A DNA stretch of 59,250 nucleotides from Anaerovorax odorimutans (lineage in GTDB: Bacteria > Bacillota > Clostridia > Peptostreptococcales > Anaerovoracaceae), in the NCBI RefSeq assembly GCF_024459955.1, contig NZ_JANFXK010000020.1, positions 1 through 59,250 on the forward strand, in the 5' to 3' direction. The position numbers were made by a program, and so were the translations under genes. Below are positions 1-8,534 of this stretch, piece after piece (within the stretch, counting starts at the first letter, position 1; each line of letters begins with the position of its first letter). The notes under the pieces were generated by a model. That model was not told the origin of the DNA. It searched no databases and saw only the letters and a list, made by a program, of their open reading frames with translations.

Positions 1-70
1 TGGGACATTTTCTCAAGTGAATCCTATAGTGACATTATCACAAGTTAACAACACCGAGACATCGTAGCCA

Positions 71-99
71 TTGCCAGCGGTCCCTGCCGGTGCTATACT
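71..99 (+). promoter_or_regulatory. sigma-A-type promoter of the first flavoprotein gene
   Basis: TTGCCA at 71-76 and TATACT at 94-99 are separated by 17 bases and lie about 40 bases before the start codon at 140. A small GTGA-N5-TCAC dyad at 31-43 could be a regulator site, which is only a guess. Confidence 0.6.
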
Positions 100-139
100 G
101 GTTGTATTCAGGAAGGTTTTTAAGCGAGGAGGAAACGAT

Positions 140-670
140 ATGAACATTTTAGTAATAACAGGAAGCCCACGGAAGGGTGGAAATACGGACATTATGGCAG
201 AAGCCTTCGCCGAAGGAGCGCGGGAAAGCGGCAATCAGGTGGTGATAAAGAATGCGGGCGCAATGAAAATCGCTCCGTGCATGGCCTGCGAATACTGTTT
301 TGCCCACGATGGGGAATGTATTCAGAAGGATGATATGGCCGAAATTCTGGCGGAGACAGATAAAGCCGATATGGTGGTATTTGCTTCTCCCATCTATTGG
401 TTCAGCATGTCGGCGCAGATCAAACTGGCAATCGACCGCCTTTATGCCCATGCAGTAAAAGGTTTTCATCCGACCCAGACCGCATTGCTCTTGAATGCCA
501 TGTCGGAAGGCGTTTTCGACAGCGCCGTAAACCAGTACAAGTATATGAGCAATTATCTCAACTGGACGAACAAGGGAATTATAACCATCGCGGGAATGAA
601 CGAAAAGGGGTCGATGAAGGATTCCCCCAAGCTGAGAGATGTGGTTGAATTGGGAAAGAGCATCCGCTGA
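140..670 (+). CDS. flavodoxin-like NAD(P)H-dependent FMN reductase / iron-sulfur flavoprotein family
   Basis: Predicted cytoplasmic flavoprotein of 176 residues. The N-terminus has the FMN phosphate-binding signature of the family (TGSPRKGGNTD). A cysteine cluster CMACEYC followed by a fourth cysteine (about residues 50-65) matches the compact C-x2-C-x2-C-xn-C motif of iron-sulfur flavoproteins, so it may carry a 4Fe-4S cluster as well as FMN. The ASPIYWFSMSAQ segment is the typical second flavin loop. The reading frame is open further upstream, but ATG at 140 follows a GAGGAGG ribosome site and aligns with the family start. It stands alone, behind its own promoter and before a terminator shared with the convergent gene. 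Substrate unknown. Two related proteins lie at 27120 and 47123. Confidence 0.85.
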   Translation: MNILVITGSPRKGGNTDIMAEAFAEGARESGNQVVIKNAGAMKIAPCMACEYCFAHDGECIQKDDMAEILAETDKADMVVFASPIYWFSMSAQIKLAIDRLYAHAVKGFHPTQTALLLNAMSEGVFDSAVNQYKYMSNYLNWTNKGIITIAGMNEKGSMKDSPKLRDVVELGKSIR

Positions 671-692
671 AAACGATACCCGGCAGTCATAC

Positions 693-724
693 AAAAAAGC
701 CGCCTTTGAAGAGGCGGTTTTTTA
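693..724. terminator. bidirectional intrinsic terminator
   Basis: Stem CCGCCT/AGGCGG flanked by A-run and T-run lies between two convergent genes (stops at 670 and 735), so it can work on both strands. Confidence 0.85.
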
Positions 725-734
725 ATGTATCAAT

Positions 735-2861
735 TTAAAGGCCGCTTTCCCTCGATAAGTACAGCCGGATAAATTCATCCAAAGGCAGCGGTCTGCTGAA
801 AAGATAGCCTTGAGCAATATCGCAGGCGAACCGGTGGAGCATATCAAACTGATCTTCCGTTTCAACTCCTTCGGCCACCAAATTAATGCCCAGCTTCTTG
901 CAGAGTTCCACGATCGTCTGGATGAGAAGCTGCGCTTTTTCATTTTTTACAACGTCATCCACCAGACTTTTATCAATCTTCAGCTCATCAAAATCCATAG
1001 AAGTAAAGAGAGAAAGGTTTGCGTACTTTACTCCGAAATCGTCGATGGAAATGGAAAACCCCGCGTCCTTTACCTGCTTCAGAATGGTGACGATCTCAGA
1101 AGAAAGCTCCGATTCCGCACCTTCGGTAATCTCAATCAGAATCAGATTTTGAGGAATGTCATAGGAATGCCAGATTTCCAAAAGATTCTCCAAAAAGTGA
1201 GCCTGGGTCAAGGTGTATCTGGAAAAATTCACAGATACGGGAATTACCGTGCGCCCTTCATTTTGCCATATCTGCAGAGTCCTGCAGACATAGCGGAACA
1301 CATAAAAATCAAGCATATAGATTAAACGGGCGCTTTCCAAAACAGGGATAAACTGGGCCGGCGATACCATGGTCCCGTTTTTATCCACATAACGGACAAG
1401 CGCCTCCGCGCCTGCCAGATGTCTGTCCGCAAAAGAAAGCTTTGGCTGAAAATAAACCGGAAACGCGCCATCCGACAGGAGCGCATACAGGGTCTGGGGG
1501 TTGCTCAGTTCCAGAAAATGATCGTTGATATAGCGATAACGGCTGGTCTGAGGGTTTTTCCGGTAATAGGCTTTTTTATCCGCATACATCTGTTCATCGG
1601 CTCTGCTGATGAGCTGCTGGATATTGTCGCAATTTTTGCTCCACGTCGCCCCAATCGCGGCATTGTATTCCTGATTATTGATAAAAGCTTTTTTCAGTGC
1701 CCAGACTCTGGAATCGAAGTCGTCCTTTGACAGCGGTCCGCAGATGACAACGAACTCATCGCCGCCGACGCGATAAATGCTATCATGGGGAAAAACGGAA
1801 GCAATTTTTGTCGCCGTGTTTGTCAGGGCAAGGTCCCCGTAATTATGTCCCTGATTGTCATTGATGGCCTTAAGTCCATTGAGATCCACATAGAGGATTC
1901 CGATGTCGCGGCAGGGAGAGACGCTCAACTTTTCCACATCTTTTATAAAGCGATTACGGTTGTGGACGCTGGTGAGCGTATCCTGATAGCTCAATCTGCG
2001 AAGAAGCTTTTCCGTCTCCTGTTTTTCAATGACAGATGTAAGAAAATAGCTGAGGGTCGTAAATATCAGCGGAATGTGCTGAATATTTTCTGACGGGGGA
2101 TTATCAACGCCGATATATCCCAGCAGGCTGCCTTCTGAGGCCAGCGGTGCCGCCACCAGGCTGTGGATGTTCTGATTGATAAGGACCTGATATTCGTCCG
2201 GGGAGATGTCCCGTATTTCCCCTATATCTTCAATTACCACACATTCCTGACGGTTGAAAGACGGACGCCACCGCTGTACAAGGCTGATATCCATATTCTG
2301 AAGATTATCCTTTTCCGGCTGAATTCCGGGGGCGCACCATTCGTAGGTATTGTCCATCCTCGTTCCGCGGATCTCAAAAATATAGGCGCGTTCCGCTTCC
2401 AAAAAACGTCCCAGGGTATCCAGCAGTTTATTAACGATTGTTTCCAGAGATTCGGGCTGATGAAGAATCTTAGCACAGTCTATGATGAGCCCAGCCGAAC
2501 GTACCAGGCGTTCAAGAGCTTTTTTCTGAAGCTCCAGTTCCGTGACTTCAAAGGCAACCTCAAAGCGGGCCGGTTTTCCCTCCCAATCGATCAGGCTGTC
2601 CTTCAATATGTAATAGCCGTCAACAGACGGGTTATAAAACTCCCAGGTATAGACCTCCTCATGGGTCAGGCGGTCGTTGGTACAGAATTCACAGGGATGG
2701 TCTCTGCCCTGAAGAAGTTCATAACATTTTTTCCCCTCTGTGGAACCTGCTTCAAATTTTTCCCTGCCCGGTTTATTCAAATAGAGGAGCTCGTAAGTCT
2801 CGATATCAGCAATGTAAACCAGCTCAGATATGGCATCGAGCATTTCAAAAGCTTTTTGCAT
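735..2861 (-). CDS. PAS-GAF-GGDEF-EAL cyclic-di-GMP signalling protein
   Basis: A 708-residue cytoplasmic protein predicted to make and/or break c-di-GMP. Order: PAS-like sensor (about 5-115) with cysteines C46, C57 and C60, GAF (about 130-285), diguanylate cyclase with an intact GGDEF motif at 366-370, and an EAL phosphodiesterase domain (about 465-700). In the EAL domain the E of EAL (486), EITE, DDFG, KIDK and AEGVET are all present. The loop after DDFG reads VKYANL rather than the usual TGYSSL, which may weaken hydrolysis. No membrane segment is seen. The ATG has AAAGGAGAT upstream and a good promoter. Transcribed divergently from a Crp/Fnr gene that overlaps a second GGDEF/EAL gene; the N-terminal Cys-containing PAS is shared with that second protein. 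Net activity cannot be told from sequence. Confidence 0.93.
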   Translation of the reverse strand: MQKAFEMLDAISELVYIADIETYELLYLNKPGREKFEAGSTEGKKCYELLQGRDHPCEFCTNDRLTHEEVYTWEFYNPSVDGYYILKDSLIDWEGKPARFEVAFEVTELELQKKALERLVRSAGLIIDCAKILHQPESLETIVNKLLDTLGRFLEAERAYIFEIRGTRMDNTYEWCAPGIQPEKDNLQNMDISLVQRWRPSFNRQECVVIEDIGEIRDISPDEYQVLINQNIHSLVAAPLASEGSLLGYIGVDNPPSENIQHIPLIFTTLSYFLTSVIEKQETEKLLRRLSYQDTLTSVHNRNRFIKDVEKLSVSPCRDIGILYVDLNGLKAINDNQGHNYGDLALTNTATKIASVFPHDSIYRVGGDEFVVICGPLSKDDFDSRVWALKKAFINNQEYNAAIGATWSKNCDNIQQLISRADEQMYADKKAYYRKNPQTSRYRYINDHFLELSNPQTLYALLSDGAFPVYFQPKLSFADRHLAGAEALVRYVDKNGTMVSPAQFIPVLESARLIYMLDFYVFRYVCRTLQIWQNEGRTVIPVSVNFSRYTLTQAHFLENLLEIWHSYDIPQNLILIEITEGAESELSSEIVTILKQVKDAGFSISIDDFGVKYANLSLFTSMDFDELKIDKSLVDDVVKNEKAQLLIQTIVELCKKLGINLVAEGVETEDQFDMLHRFACDIAQGYLFSRPLPLDEFIRLYLSRESGL

Positions 2862-2906
2862 CCGGAATCTCCTTTGGTCCGTAATAGTTAGTTTTTTCCT
2901 GAATAT

Positions 2907-2935
2907 ATTATCGCATTAAAAAACGCAAGAGTCAA
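2907..2935 (-). promoter_or_regulatory. sigma-A promoter of the minus-strand GGDEF/EAL gene
   Basis: Read on the minus strand: TTGACT, 17-base spacer, GATAAT. It faces away from the Crp/Fnr promoter beginning about 30 bases downstream. Confidence 0.75.
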
Positions 2936-2966
2936 GGAATTGCATAGTGTCAAGAGGATATGGGGT

Positions 2967-2995
2967 TTGACTTATGATGGGTTATTGGCTATACT
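2967..2995 (+). promoter_or_regulatory. sigma-A promoter of the Crp/Fnr-GGDEF operon
   Basis: TTGACT at 2967-2972 and TATACT at 2990-2995 with a 17-base spacer. Start of transcription is expected near 3002, just before a perfect dyad. Confidence 0.8.
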
Positions 2996-3009
2996 GAGAG
3001 AAAGACTTT

Positions 3010-3023
3010 GTTGTATTTACAAC
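3010..3023. promoter_or_regulatory. candidate Crp/Fnr-family operator (perfect palindrome)
   Basis: GTTGTA-TT-TACAAC is a perfect 14-base dyad placed about +8 to +21 from the predicted start of transcription and before the regulator's own start codon. Position suggests repression of its own promoter; the link to the encoded protein is inference. Confidence 0.5.
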
Positions 3024-3041
3024 GGAAAGGCCGGAACCTAT

Positions 3042-3710
3042 ATGAATCATTCAAAACTGTTCGCAGGGATTCACCCGCAGGACATTGACTCGCTCCTGAA
3101 TTGTCTTTCCGCAAGGCGGCAGATTTACGAAAAACATGAATTCGTGTTCACAGCAGGAGACCATGCCGCGCTGACCGGAATCGTCGTTTCGGGCAGCCTG
3201 CGGATTCTGAAAGAAGATTACTGGGGAAACCGGACGATCATCGAAAATTTGGCTCCCGGAGATGTCTTTGGGGAAGCCTTCTGCTGTGCGGAGACTGAGA
3301 TCATTCCGGTCAGCGTCATGGCCGGAGAACGGACGGAGGTTCTGCTGCTGGATTATAAGAAAATCCTCACCACATGCCCCCGTTCCTGTCAGTTCCACAC
3401 AAAAATCATCGGCAACATGATGAAAATTCTCGCACAGAAGAATATTGCCCTCATGCAGAAGATGGAACATATTACAAAGCGGACCACCAGAGAAAAGCTT
3501 CTCTCTTATCTTTCCGCCCAGGCAATTCTGCGGGGAACCAGTGACTTTGATATCCCATTTAACCGTCAGGAACTGGCCGATTACCTGTCGGTAGACCGAA
3601 GCGCCATGTCGGCTGAGCTGGGAAAAATGAAGGATGAAGGGTTGCTGGACTACAGCAGGAATCACTTTACTTTGAGCAGGAAAGAAGGACTCAGTTATGA
3701 CAAAATGTGA
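3042..3710 (+). CDS. Crp/Fnr family transcriptional regulator
   Basis: A 222-residue regulator with an N-terminal cyclic-nucleotide-binding-like beta barrel (about 20-130; GSLRILKEDYWGNRTIIENL and the LAPGDVFGEAF turn) and a C-terminal winged helix (about 150-215; FNRQELADYLSVDRSAMSAEL is the recognition region). The LAPGDVFGE turn is kept, but there is no N-terminal Fnr-type cysteine set for an Fe-S cluster, so oxygen sensing by that route is unlikely. The frame is open from 2940, but ATG at 3042 gives the usual family length. It overlaps the next gene by 14 bases, so both are probably translated together. Effector unknown; a haem- or metabolite-binding member such as the HcpR/CooA kind cannot be excluded. 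Confidence 0.88.
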   Translation: MNHSKLFAGIHPQDIDSLLNCLSARRQIYEKHEFVFTAGDHAALTGIVVSGSLRILKEDYWGNRTIIENLAPGDVFGEAFCCAETEIIPVSVMAGERTEVLLLDYKKILTTCPRSCQFHTKIIGNMMKILAQKNIALMQKMEHITKRTTREKLLSYLSAQAILRGTSDFDIPFNRQELADYLSVDRSAMSAELGKMKDEGLLDYSRNHFTLSRKEGLSYDKM

Positions 3711-6279
3711 AGAAGAAAAAGATCTTTTCCCGGGCATGTCTCTGGAACATTGGGTGTTCGGGGAAATCATGGACAAATTGAACGCCAACGTCTATGTCAC
3801 CGACATGGAGACAGACCGAATCCTCTTTATGAATAAACGGATGAAAGAGGCATTCGGTCTAAAGGATCCCATCGGAAAAATCTGTTGGAGAGAACTGAAA
3901 AACGGGCTGAGTCACCGATGTGACAATTGCCCGCTCTTTCAGCTGGAAAAAGATAAGGCTGCGGGCGATTCCTATATGTGGGAAGCCGATAACATGGCAA
4001 ATGATCGGATCTACGAATGTTTTGACAGCCTCATCAACTGGCATGACGGGCGAACCGCGCATTTCCATTATTCCCTGGACATCACGGAAATGAAGAGACT
4101 GTACGCGCAGGCCAGCACCGATGAGCTGACCGGGGTATTAAACCGCAGAGCGGGGAAAACCGCCCTGGAAAAGTCTCTGAAAAGGGCGAAAAAGGCCGGC
4201 GAACCACTGGTAATCGCCATGATCGACGCCAATGAACTGAAACGGGTCAACGACCAATTCGGTCATCAGGCCGGAGATCAGCTGTTGATTGCCATAACCC
4301 GGAAGATCGGTGACGTGCTGCAGAAAAAAGAATACATGTTTCGGCTGGGCGGAGATGAATTTGTAGTGGTTTTTTCCTGCACGAGAGAAAAGGAAGCCAA
4401 AGAAAGGCTGGAGGGCGCGCTGCACAGCTTTAGCAAGGATGAACGATCGGAGCTGCTGCCGGGCGATATCTTTTGCTATGGTGTGGTCAGCATAGACAGT
4501 GAGCTGACCGATTCGGTAGAGGACGCGCTCAATGCCGCGGATGAAAAGCTCTATCAATACAAACGGGCGGCTCATATCAGGAGGGCCAACGAAAAACTGA
4601 ATCAGGGACAGAGCCAGGCGGAACCGGAATCGTTTTTCTATAATAAGGATCTGCTCTATGACGCCCTTTCTCAAAGCACGGATGATTACATATACGTGTG
4701 CAATATGAAGACCGGCGTGTTTCTGTATCCCCAGGCTATGGTGGATGAGTTCGAGCTTCCGGGACGGGTCATACATAATGCGGCGGCAGTCTGGGGCGCA
4801 AGGGTGCACGAGCACGATAAGGCGGCCTTTCTGGAATCAAACCAGGAGATCGCAGACGGAAGAACAGACTGCCATAGTGTGGAATACCGGGCAAAAAATC
4901 ACGAGGGGAAGTGGGTATGGGTTCGGTGCAGAGGCCATCTGGAGCGGGATGAGAACGGGGAACCGGAGCTCTTTGCAGGGATTATCACAAATCTGGGCAA
5001 TAAAAACAGGGTCGATCATCTGACAGGACTCTTCAATAAATATGAATTTATACACCAGCTTGAACAGCTGACAGAAGAAGACCGGGATGCTCCGTTCTTA
5101 CTTCTTCATATGGGCCTGGACAATTTAAAAAGGGTCAATGATCTGTACGACCGCCATTTTGGTGATGAAGTGATACGCATTGCGGCGCAGAGGATACAGA
5201 GCCTTCTGCCCAACAACGGAATGCTCTTTCGTCTGGACGGGGATGAGTTCGCAGCGATCCTCTTTGGTGAAGGCAAAGAAATGGCGCAGAACTTCTACCG
5301 GTCCCTGCAGAAATCCTTTGGCAAACAGCAGAGCTACGATAACCGGACTTTTTTCTGCACCGTATCCTGTGGCTGCGTGGCTTTTCCTGAATATGCCGCG
5401 GCCTATATGGAGCTGATTAAATACGCCGGATATGCCCTCAACCACGCCAAGCAGAATGGCAAAAACCGAATTTCATTTTTTTCAAGAGAAATGCTGGTGG
5501 AAACGACCCGCGTGCTTGGGATCGAGCAGCTGCTCAGAGAGAGCATTAATAACGGTTTCAAGGGGTTTGAAGCGTATTTTCAGCCGGTCTTTAATAAAGA
5601 GAAAAAATTAATCGGAGCTGAGTGCCTGTGCAGATGGGCCAGTGAAAAATTCGGCAGGGTGGGCCCGGACGAATTCATTCCTCTGCTGGAAAAAAACGGG
5701 CTGATTCTGAAGCTGGGCAGATGGATTTTTGAAGAGGCGGTCAAAAAATGTTCCCAATGGCAACAGCAGGGATATCCCATCCGCATCAGCGTCAATCTTT
5801 CCGCCAGTCAGCTGGAAGATGAAGGACTGCTGGACTTCATACGGGCAACCATCAGCAAGTATCATGCGGACCCGGGGCTGTTAATGCTGGAATTGACAGA
5901 GAGCTATTTTGCCAACAACGGAAATGAGCTTTCGATGATTCTCTCCCAATGCCGGGAGATGGGAATGTCGGTAGCCATCGACGACTTCGGTACCGGATAC
6001 TCCTCTCTGGGGCTGCTGAAGCTGGCGCCCGCCGATGTGGTTAAGATCGACCGGACGTTTATAAAAGGCATACGGGACAGAAAATTTGATCGTTCTTTTG
6101 TCAGCCTGATCGCGGATCTGTGCCACGTGATGAATATGGAGGTCTGTGTGGAAGGCGTGGAGGATGAAGAGGATTTTTCGGCAGTAGGCGAGATGGATAT
6201 TCAGTACATCCAGGGCTTTTATCTGGGCAGGCCGGTGCCCAAAAGAAGCTTTGAAGAAATGTTTTTAATAAAATTTTAA
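3697..6279 (+). CDS. PAS-GGDEF-PAS-GGDEF-EAL cyclic-di-GMP signalling protein
   Basis: An 860-residue protein with two cyclase-like domains. Order: PAS with cysteines C63, C75 and C78 (about 20-135), GGDEF domain 1 with intact GGDEF at 218-222, second PAS with PAC tail (about 325-435), GGDEF domain 2 with variant DGDEF at 514-518, and an EAL domain (about 610-855). The EAL motif reads ECL but keeps the catalytic E642; LELTES, DDFGTGYSSL, KIDRTF and VEGVE are intact, so phosphodiesterase activity is plausible. No membrane segment. ATG at 3697 lies within the end of the Crp/Fnr gene, with AGGAAAGAAGGA before it. The two-cyclase arrangement is less common than a single GGDEF-EAL pair. Confidence 0.92.
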   Translation: MTKCEEEKDLFPGMSLEHWVFGEIMDKLNANVYVTDMETDRILFMNKRMKEAFGLKDPIGKICWRELKNGLSHRCDNCPLFQLEKDKAAGDSYMWEADNMANDRIYECFDSLINWHDGRTAHFHYSLDITEMKRLYAQASTDELTGVLNRRAGKTALEKSLKRAKKAGEPLVIAMIDANELKRVNDQFGHQAGDQLLIAITRKIGDVLQKKEYMFRLGGDEFVVVFSCTREKEAKERLEGALHSFSKDERSELLPGDIFCYGVVSIDSELTDSVEDALNAADEKLYQYKRAAHIRRANEKLNQGQSQAEPESFFYNKDLLYDALSQSTDDYIYVCNMKTGVFLYPQAMVDEFELPGRVIHNAAAVWGARVHEHDKAAFLESNQEIADGRTDCHSVEYRAKNHEGKWVWVRCRGHLERDENGEPELFAGIITNLGNKNRVDHLTGLFNKYEFIHQLEQLTEEDRDAPFLLLHMGLDNLKRVNDLYDRHFGDEVIRIAAQRIQSLLPNNGMLFRLDGDEFAAILFGEGKEMAQNFYRSLQKSFGKQQSYDNRTFFCTVSCGCVAFPEYAAAYMELIKYAGYALNHAKQNGKNRISFFSREMLVETTRVLGIEQLLRESINNGFKGFEAYFQPVFNKEKKLIGAECLCRWASEKFGRVGPDEFIPLLEKNGLILKLGRWIFEEAVKKCSQWQQQGYPIRISVNLSASQLEDEGLLDFIRATISKYHADPGLLMLELTESYFANNGNELSMILSQCREMGMSVAIDDFGTGYSSLGLLKLAPADVVKIDRTFIKGIRDRKFDRSFVSLIADLCHVMNMEVCVEGVEDEEDFSAVGEMDIQYIQGFYLGRPVPKRSFEEMFLIKF

Positions 6280-6369
6280 GAAAACTTCCGCAGAAATTAC
6301 ATGGAAGTTATTGTACAATAACAGAATACGGGAATAGAGACGAGCACAGAATAAAAAAGGAGTCAACAA

Positions 6370-7032
6370 ATGATTATTGAAAAAAAGGATAATTTCCGAT
6401 TGGACGAGACAGCAGTACCGGCGGCCCTCAAACCGCTCATGGATGAATTTCAGGATTACGTGCTCCTGCGGAACATTTATCATGCGGCTATTCGGGAAGT
6501 AAGCACCAAACTGGAGATTCTGGATGATGAATTCCAGGTGAGATATGATTACAACCCGATCCATCATATGGAATGCAGACTCAAGTCTCCACAGAGCCTT
6601 TTTGAAAAGCTGGAGAGAAAAGGACTGGACATTCGGCTTGAATCTTTTTATAAAATTACCGACATTGCGGGCATCCGGGTTATCTGCAATTATATTGACG
6701 ATGTATACGCGGTGGCTTCTCTGCTGCTGCAGCAGGACGACATCAAGCTGCTGCGGCGCAGCGATTACATCAAAGACCCTAAAGAAAGCGGATACAGGAG
6801 CCTTCATCTGGTAGTGCAGATACCGGTGTTCCTATCGGACCGTACCGAGCTGGTTCCTGTGGAAATCCAGTTCCGGACCATTGCTATGGATACCTGGGCA
6901 AGTCTGGAACACGAGCTTAAGTATAAACGGGTCGGCGGAATTACTCCGCAGATGGAGCAGGAATTGAAGGACTGCGCGGAAGCCATGGCTGAGGTTGACC
7001 GAAAGATGGAACAGATACATAAAGACCTGTAA
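6370..7032 (+). CDS. relQ: small alarmone (p)ppGpp synthetase, RelQ type
   Basis: A 220-residue protein consisting of a RelA/SpoT synthetase domain without a hydrolase domain. Seen in order: a YDYNPIHHMECRLKS segment, the substrate-binding ITDIAGIRVICNY motif (about 97-109), the KDPKESGYRSLHLVV motif (about 137-151), and VPVEIQFRTIAMDTWASLEHELKYK (about 160-184), all diagnostic of RelQ/YjbM proteins. It transfers pyrophosphate from ATP to GDP or GTP. Start ATG follows AAAAAGGAG. It stands 90 bases downstream of the c-di-GMP gene, so two nucleotide second-messenger systems are neighbours; cotranscription is possible but not shown. Confidence 0.93.
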   Translation: MIIEKKDNFRLDETAVPAALKPLMDEFQDYVLLRNIYHAAIREVSTKLEILDDEFQVRYDYNPIHHMECRLKSPQSLFEKLERKGLDIRLESFYKITDIAGIRVICNYIDDVYAVASLLLQQDDIKLLRRSDYIKDPKESGYRSLHLVVQIPVFLSDRTELVPVEIQFRTIAMDTWASLEHELKYKRVGGITPQMEQELKDCAEAMAEVDRKMEQIHKDL

Positions 7033-7223
7033 TATGTCTCCTGTGTGAACGATCCATGTAGATTTGTTTCAAATCTTTAAAACACAGTGCGAATATGATA
7101 TGATATTTACCGGATCGCTGCGGCCCGGAGAAACGGGCGGACACAGCGGAACCCATGCGGGCGCGGTCCGCAAAGAATAGAATCGCGATGATTTGCGAAA
7201 AAATAAAAGAGAAAGAGGAAGTT

Positions 7224-8411
7224 ATGAAAAAGAAACTGATTGCATTGACTTTGATCGTATGCCTGATCGCTGTGATGGGGCTGACCGGGTGCGGCAGCAA
7301 GCCTTACAGCCAGTACGACCTGTCGGAATATGTAAAGGTAGGAAATTACAAGGGACTGGAGATGGAGAAAATCAGTGTCTCCGTATCCGATGAAGAGGTG
7401 ACTGCAAAAGTCCAGTCCAATGTGGAGGACTCCAAGACTACGGAAAAGAAGAAAGAAGGCACTGTAGCAAAAGGCGATAAAGTGAATATCGACTATGAAG
7501 GAAAGATCGACGGCAAAGTCTTCGAAGGAGGCAGCAAGAAAGGCGATGATCTGACCATCGGTTCAGGCCAGTTTATACCGGGCTTTGAGGACGGCCTCAT
7601 CGGTAAAGAGATCGGCTCAACCCAGGACCTGAACCTGAAATTCCCGGACGATTACCAAAATACGGACGTAGCCGGCAAGGCCGTGGTGTTCACGGTGAAG
7701 ATCAACTACGTTTCCGTAGATACGATCCCGGAATACAACGACGCGTGGGTGGCAAAAAACAGCAAGGTCAAAACGACTGCCGAGTATGAAAAGCAGGTGA
7801 AAGAGCAGCTGCTGAAAGATAAAGAAGAAGAGGAAAAGAACACCAGAAAGAACGACCTCTGGCAAGAAGTCTTCGACAGTTCGGAAGTTATCAAATATCC
7901 GGAAGAAGAAGTAAATGAATACGTAAAGGTTTTGGAAGAACAGTATCAGAAGATGGCTAAAACCTACAGCATGGAACTGAAAGACATCTGGCAGCAGATG
8001 GGCATCCAGTCTGAGGAAGAATATAACGAAAAGAATAAGCAGGCTGCCCAGGAGTATGTAAAAGAACAGATGGTTTCCTACTATATAGCGGACAAGGAAA
8101 AGCTCAGCTATACGAAGGATGACGAAAAGAAGCTGCGCAGTCAGATCGAGGAGTCGGGATACACGGAAGACACCTTTAAGGAAAACTTCGGCGAAGATAT
8201 CGACTCTTATGTGGAGCTTTCCCTGACCTATGAGAAAGTCATCGACTTCATCTATGACAACGCCAAAACCGTAGATAAAAAGACAGAGACGAAAGCAACC
8301 AAGGAATCAACCGAAGAAACAAAGGCAACGGATTCCACGGACGCCACTACGGAAGGAAAAGGGGCGGATGACGCCACTTCCAACGATGAGCCGGGCGGCG
8401 CCGATGCGTAG
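7224..8411 (+). CDS. exported trigger-factor-like peptidyl-prolyl isomerase lipoprotein
   Basis: A 395-residue lipoprotein. A signal peptide with lipobox LTGC places the acylated cysteine at residue 23, so the mature protein sits on the outer face of the membrane. An FKBP-type isomerase domain (about 90-180) is recognised by GDKVNIDYEGKIDGKVFEGG and GSGQFIPGFEDGLIGK. The following region (about 185-370) resembles the trigger factor C-terminal chaperone arms. The tail is rich in Thr, Glu, Asp and Ser. ATG at 7224 follows GAGGAAG; an earlier in-frame start at 7155 would bury the signal peptide. The ribosome-binding N-domain of cytosolic trigger factor is missing, as expected for an extracellular folding helper. 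The genome presumably also has a normal tig. Confidence 0.88.
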   Translation: MKKKLIALTLIVCLIAVMGLTGCGSKPYSQYDLSEYVKVGNYKGLEMEKISVSVSDEEVTAKVQSNVEDSKTTEKKKEGTVAKGDKVNIDYEGKIDGKVFEGGSKKGDDLTIGSGQFIPGFEDGLIGKEIGSTQDLNLKFPDDYQNTDVAGKAVVFTVKINYVSVDTIPEYNDAWVAKNSKVKTTAEYEKQVKEQLLKDKEEEEKNTRKNDLWQEVFDSSEVIKYPEEEVNEYVKVLEEQYQKMAKTYSMELKDIWQQMGIQSEEEYNEKNKQAAQEYVKEQMVSYYIADKEKLSYTKDDEKKLRSQIEESGYTEDTFKENFGEDIDSYVELSLTYEKVIDFIYDNAKTVDKKTETKATKESTEETKATDSTDATTEGKGADDATSNDEPGGADA

Positions 8412-8440
8412 GGCATTGGAACAATAATTTAAAAAAATCA

Positions 8441-8469
8441 TTGAAATGGACTGCAAGGTGTGGTAATAT
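8441..8469 (+). promoter_or_regulatory. promoter of the glycine riboswitch-symporter unit
   Basis: TTGAAA at 8441-8446 and TAATAT at 8464-8469 with a 17-base spacer. The left arm (GACTGCAAG, 8449-8457) of a 9-bp inverted repeat falls in the spacer and its partner (CTTGCAGTC, 8500-8508) lies just after the expected start of transcription, about 51 bases away centre to centre. Confidence 0.55.
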
Positions 8470-8534
8470 CGTTACGTTAGTTTATCGATCAAGCCCGAAC
8501 TTGCAGTCTTTGTTTTGGGTGAGAAAGACATTCT

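Noticed and set aside
31-43. Crp/Fnr binding site GTGA-N5-TCAC before the first gene
   Set aside because: Short dyad well upstream of the -35; different from the GTTGTA/TACAAC dyad of the local regulator, so only mentioned as a guess.
2163-2891. 242-codon plus-strand frame inside the first GGDEF/EAL gene
   Set aside because: Shadow frame opposite a well-supported multidomain gene.
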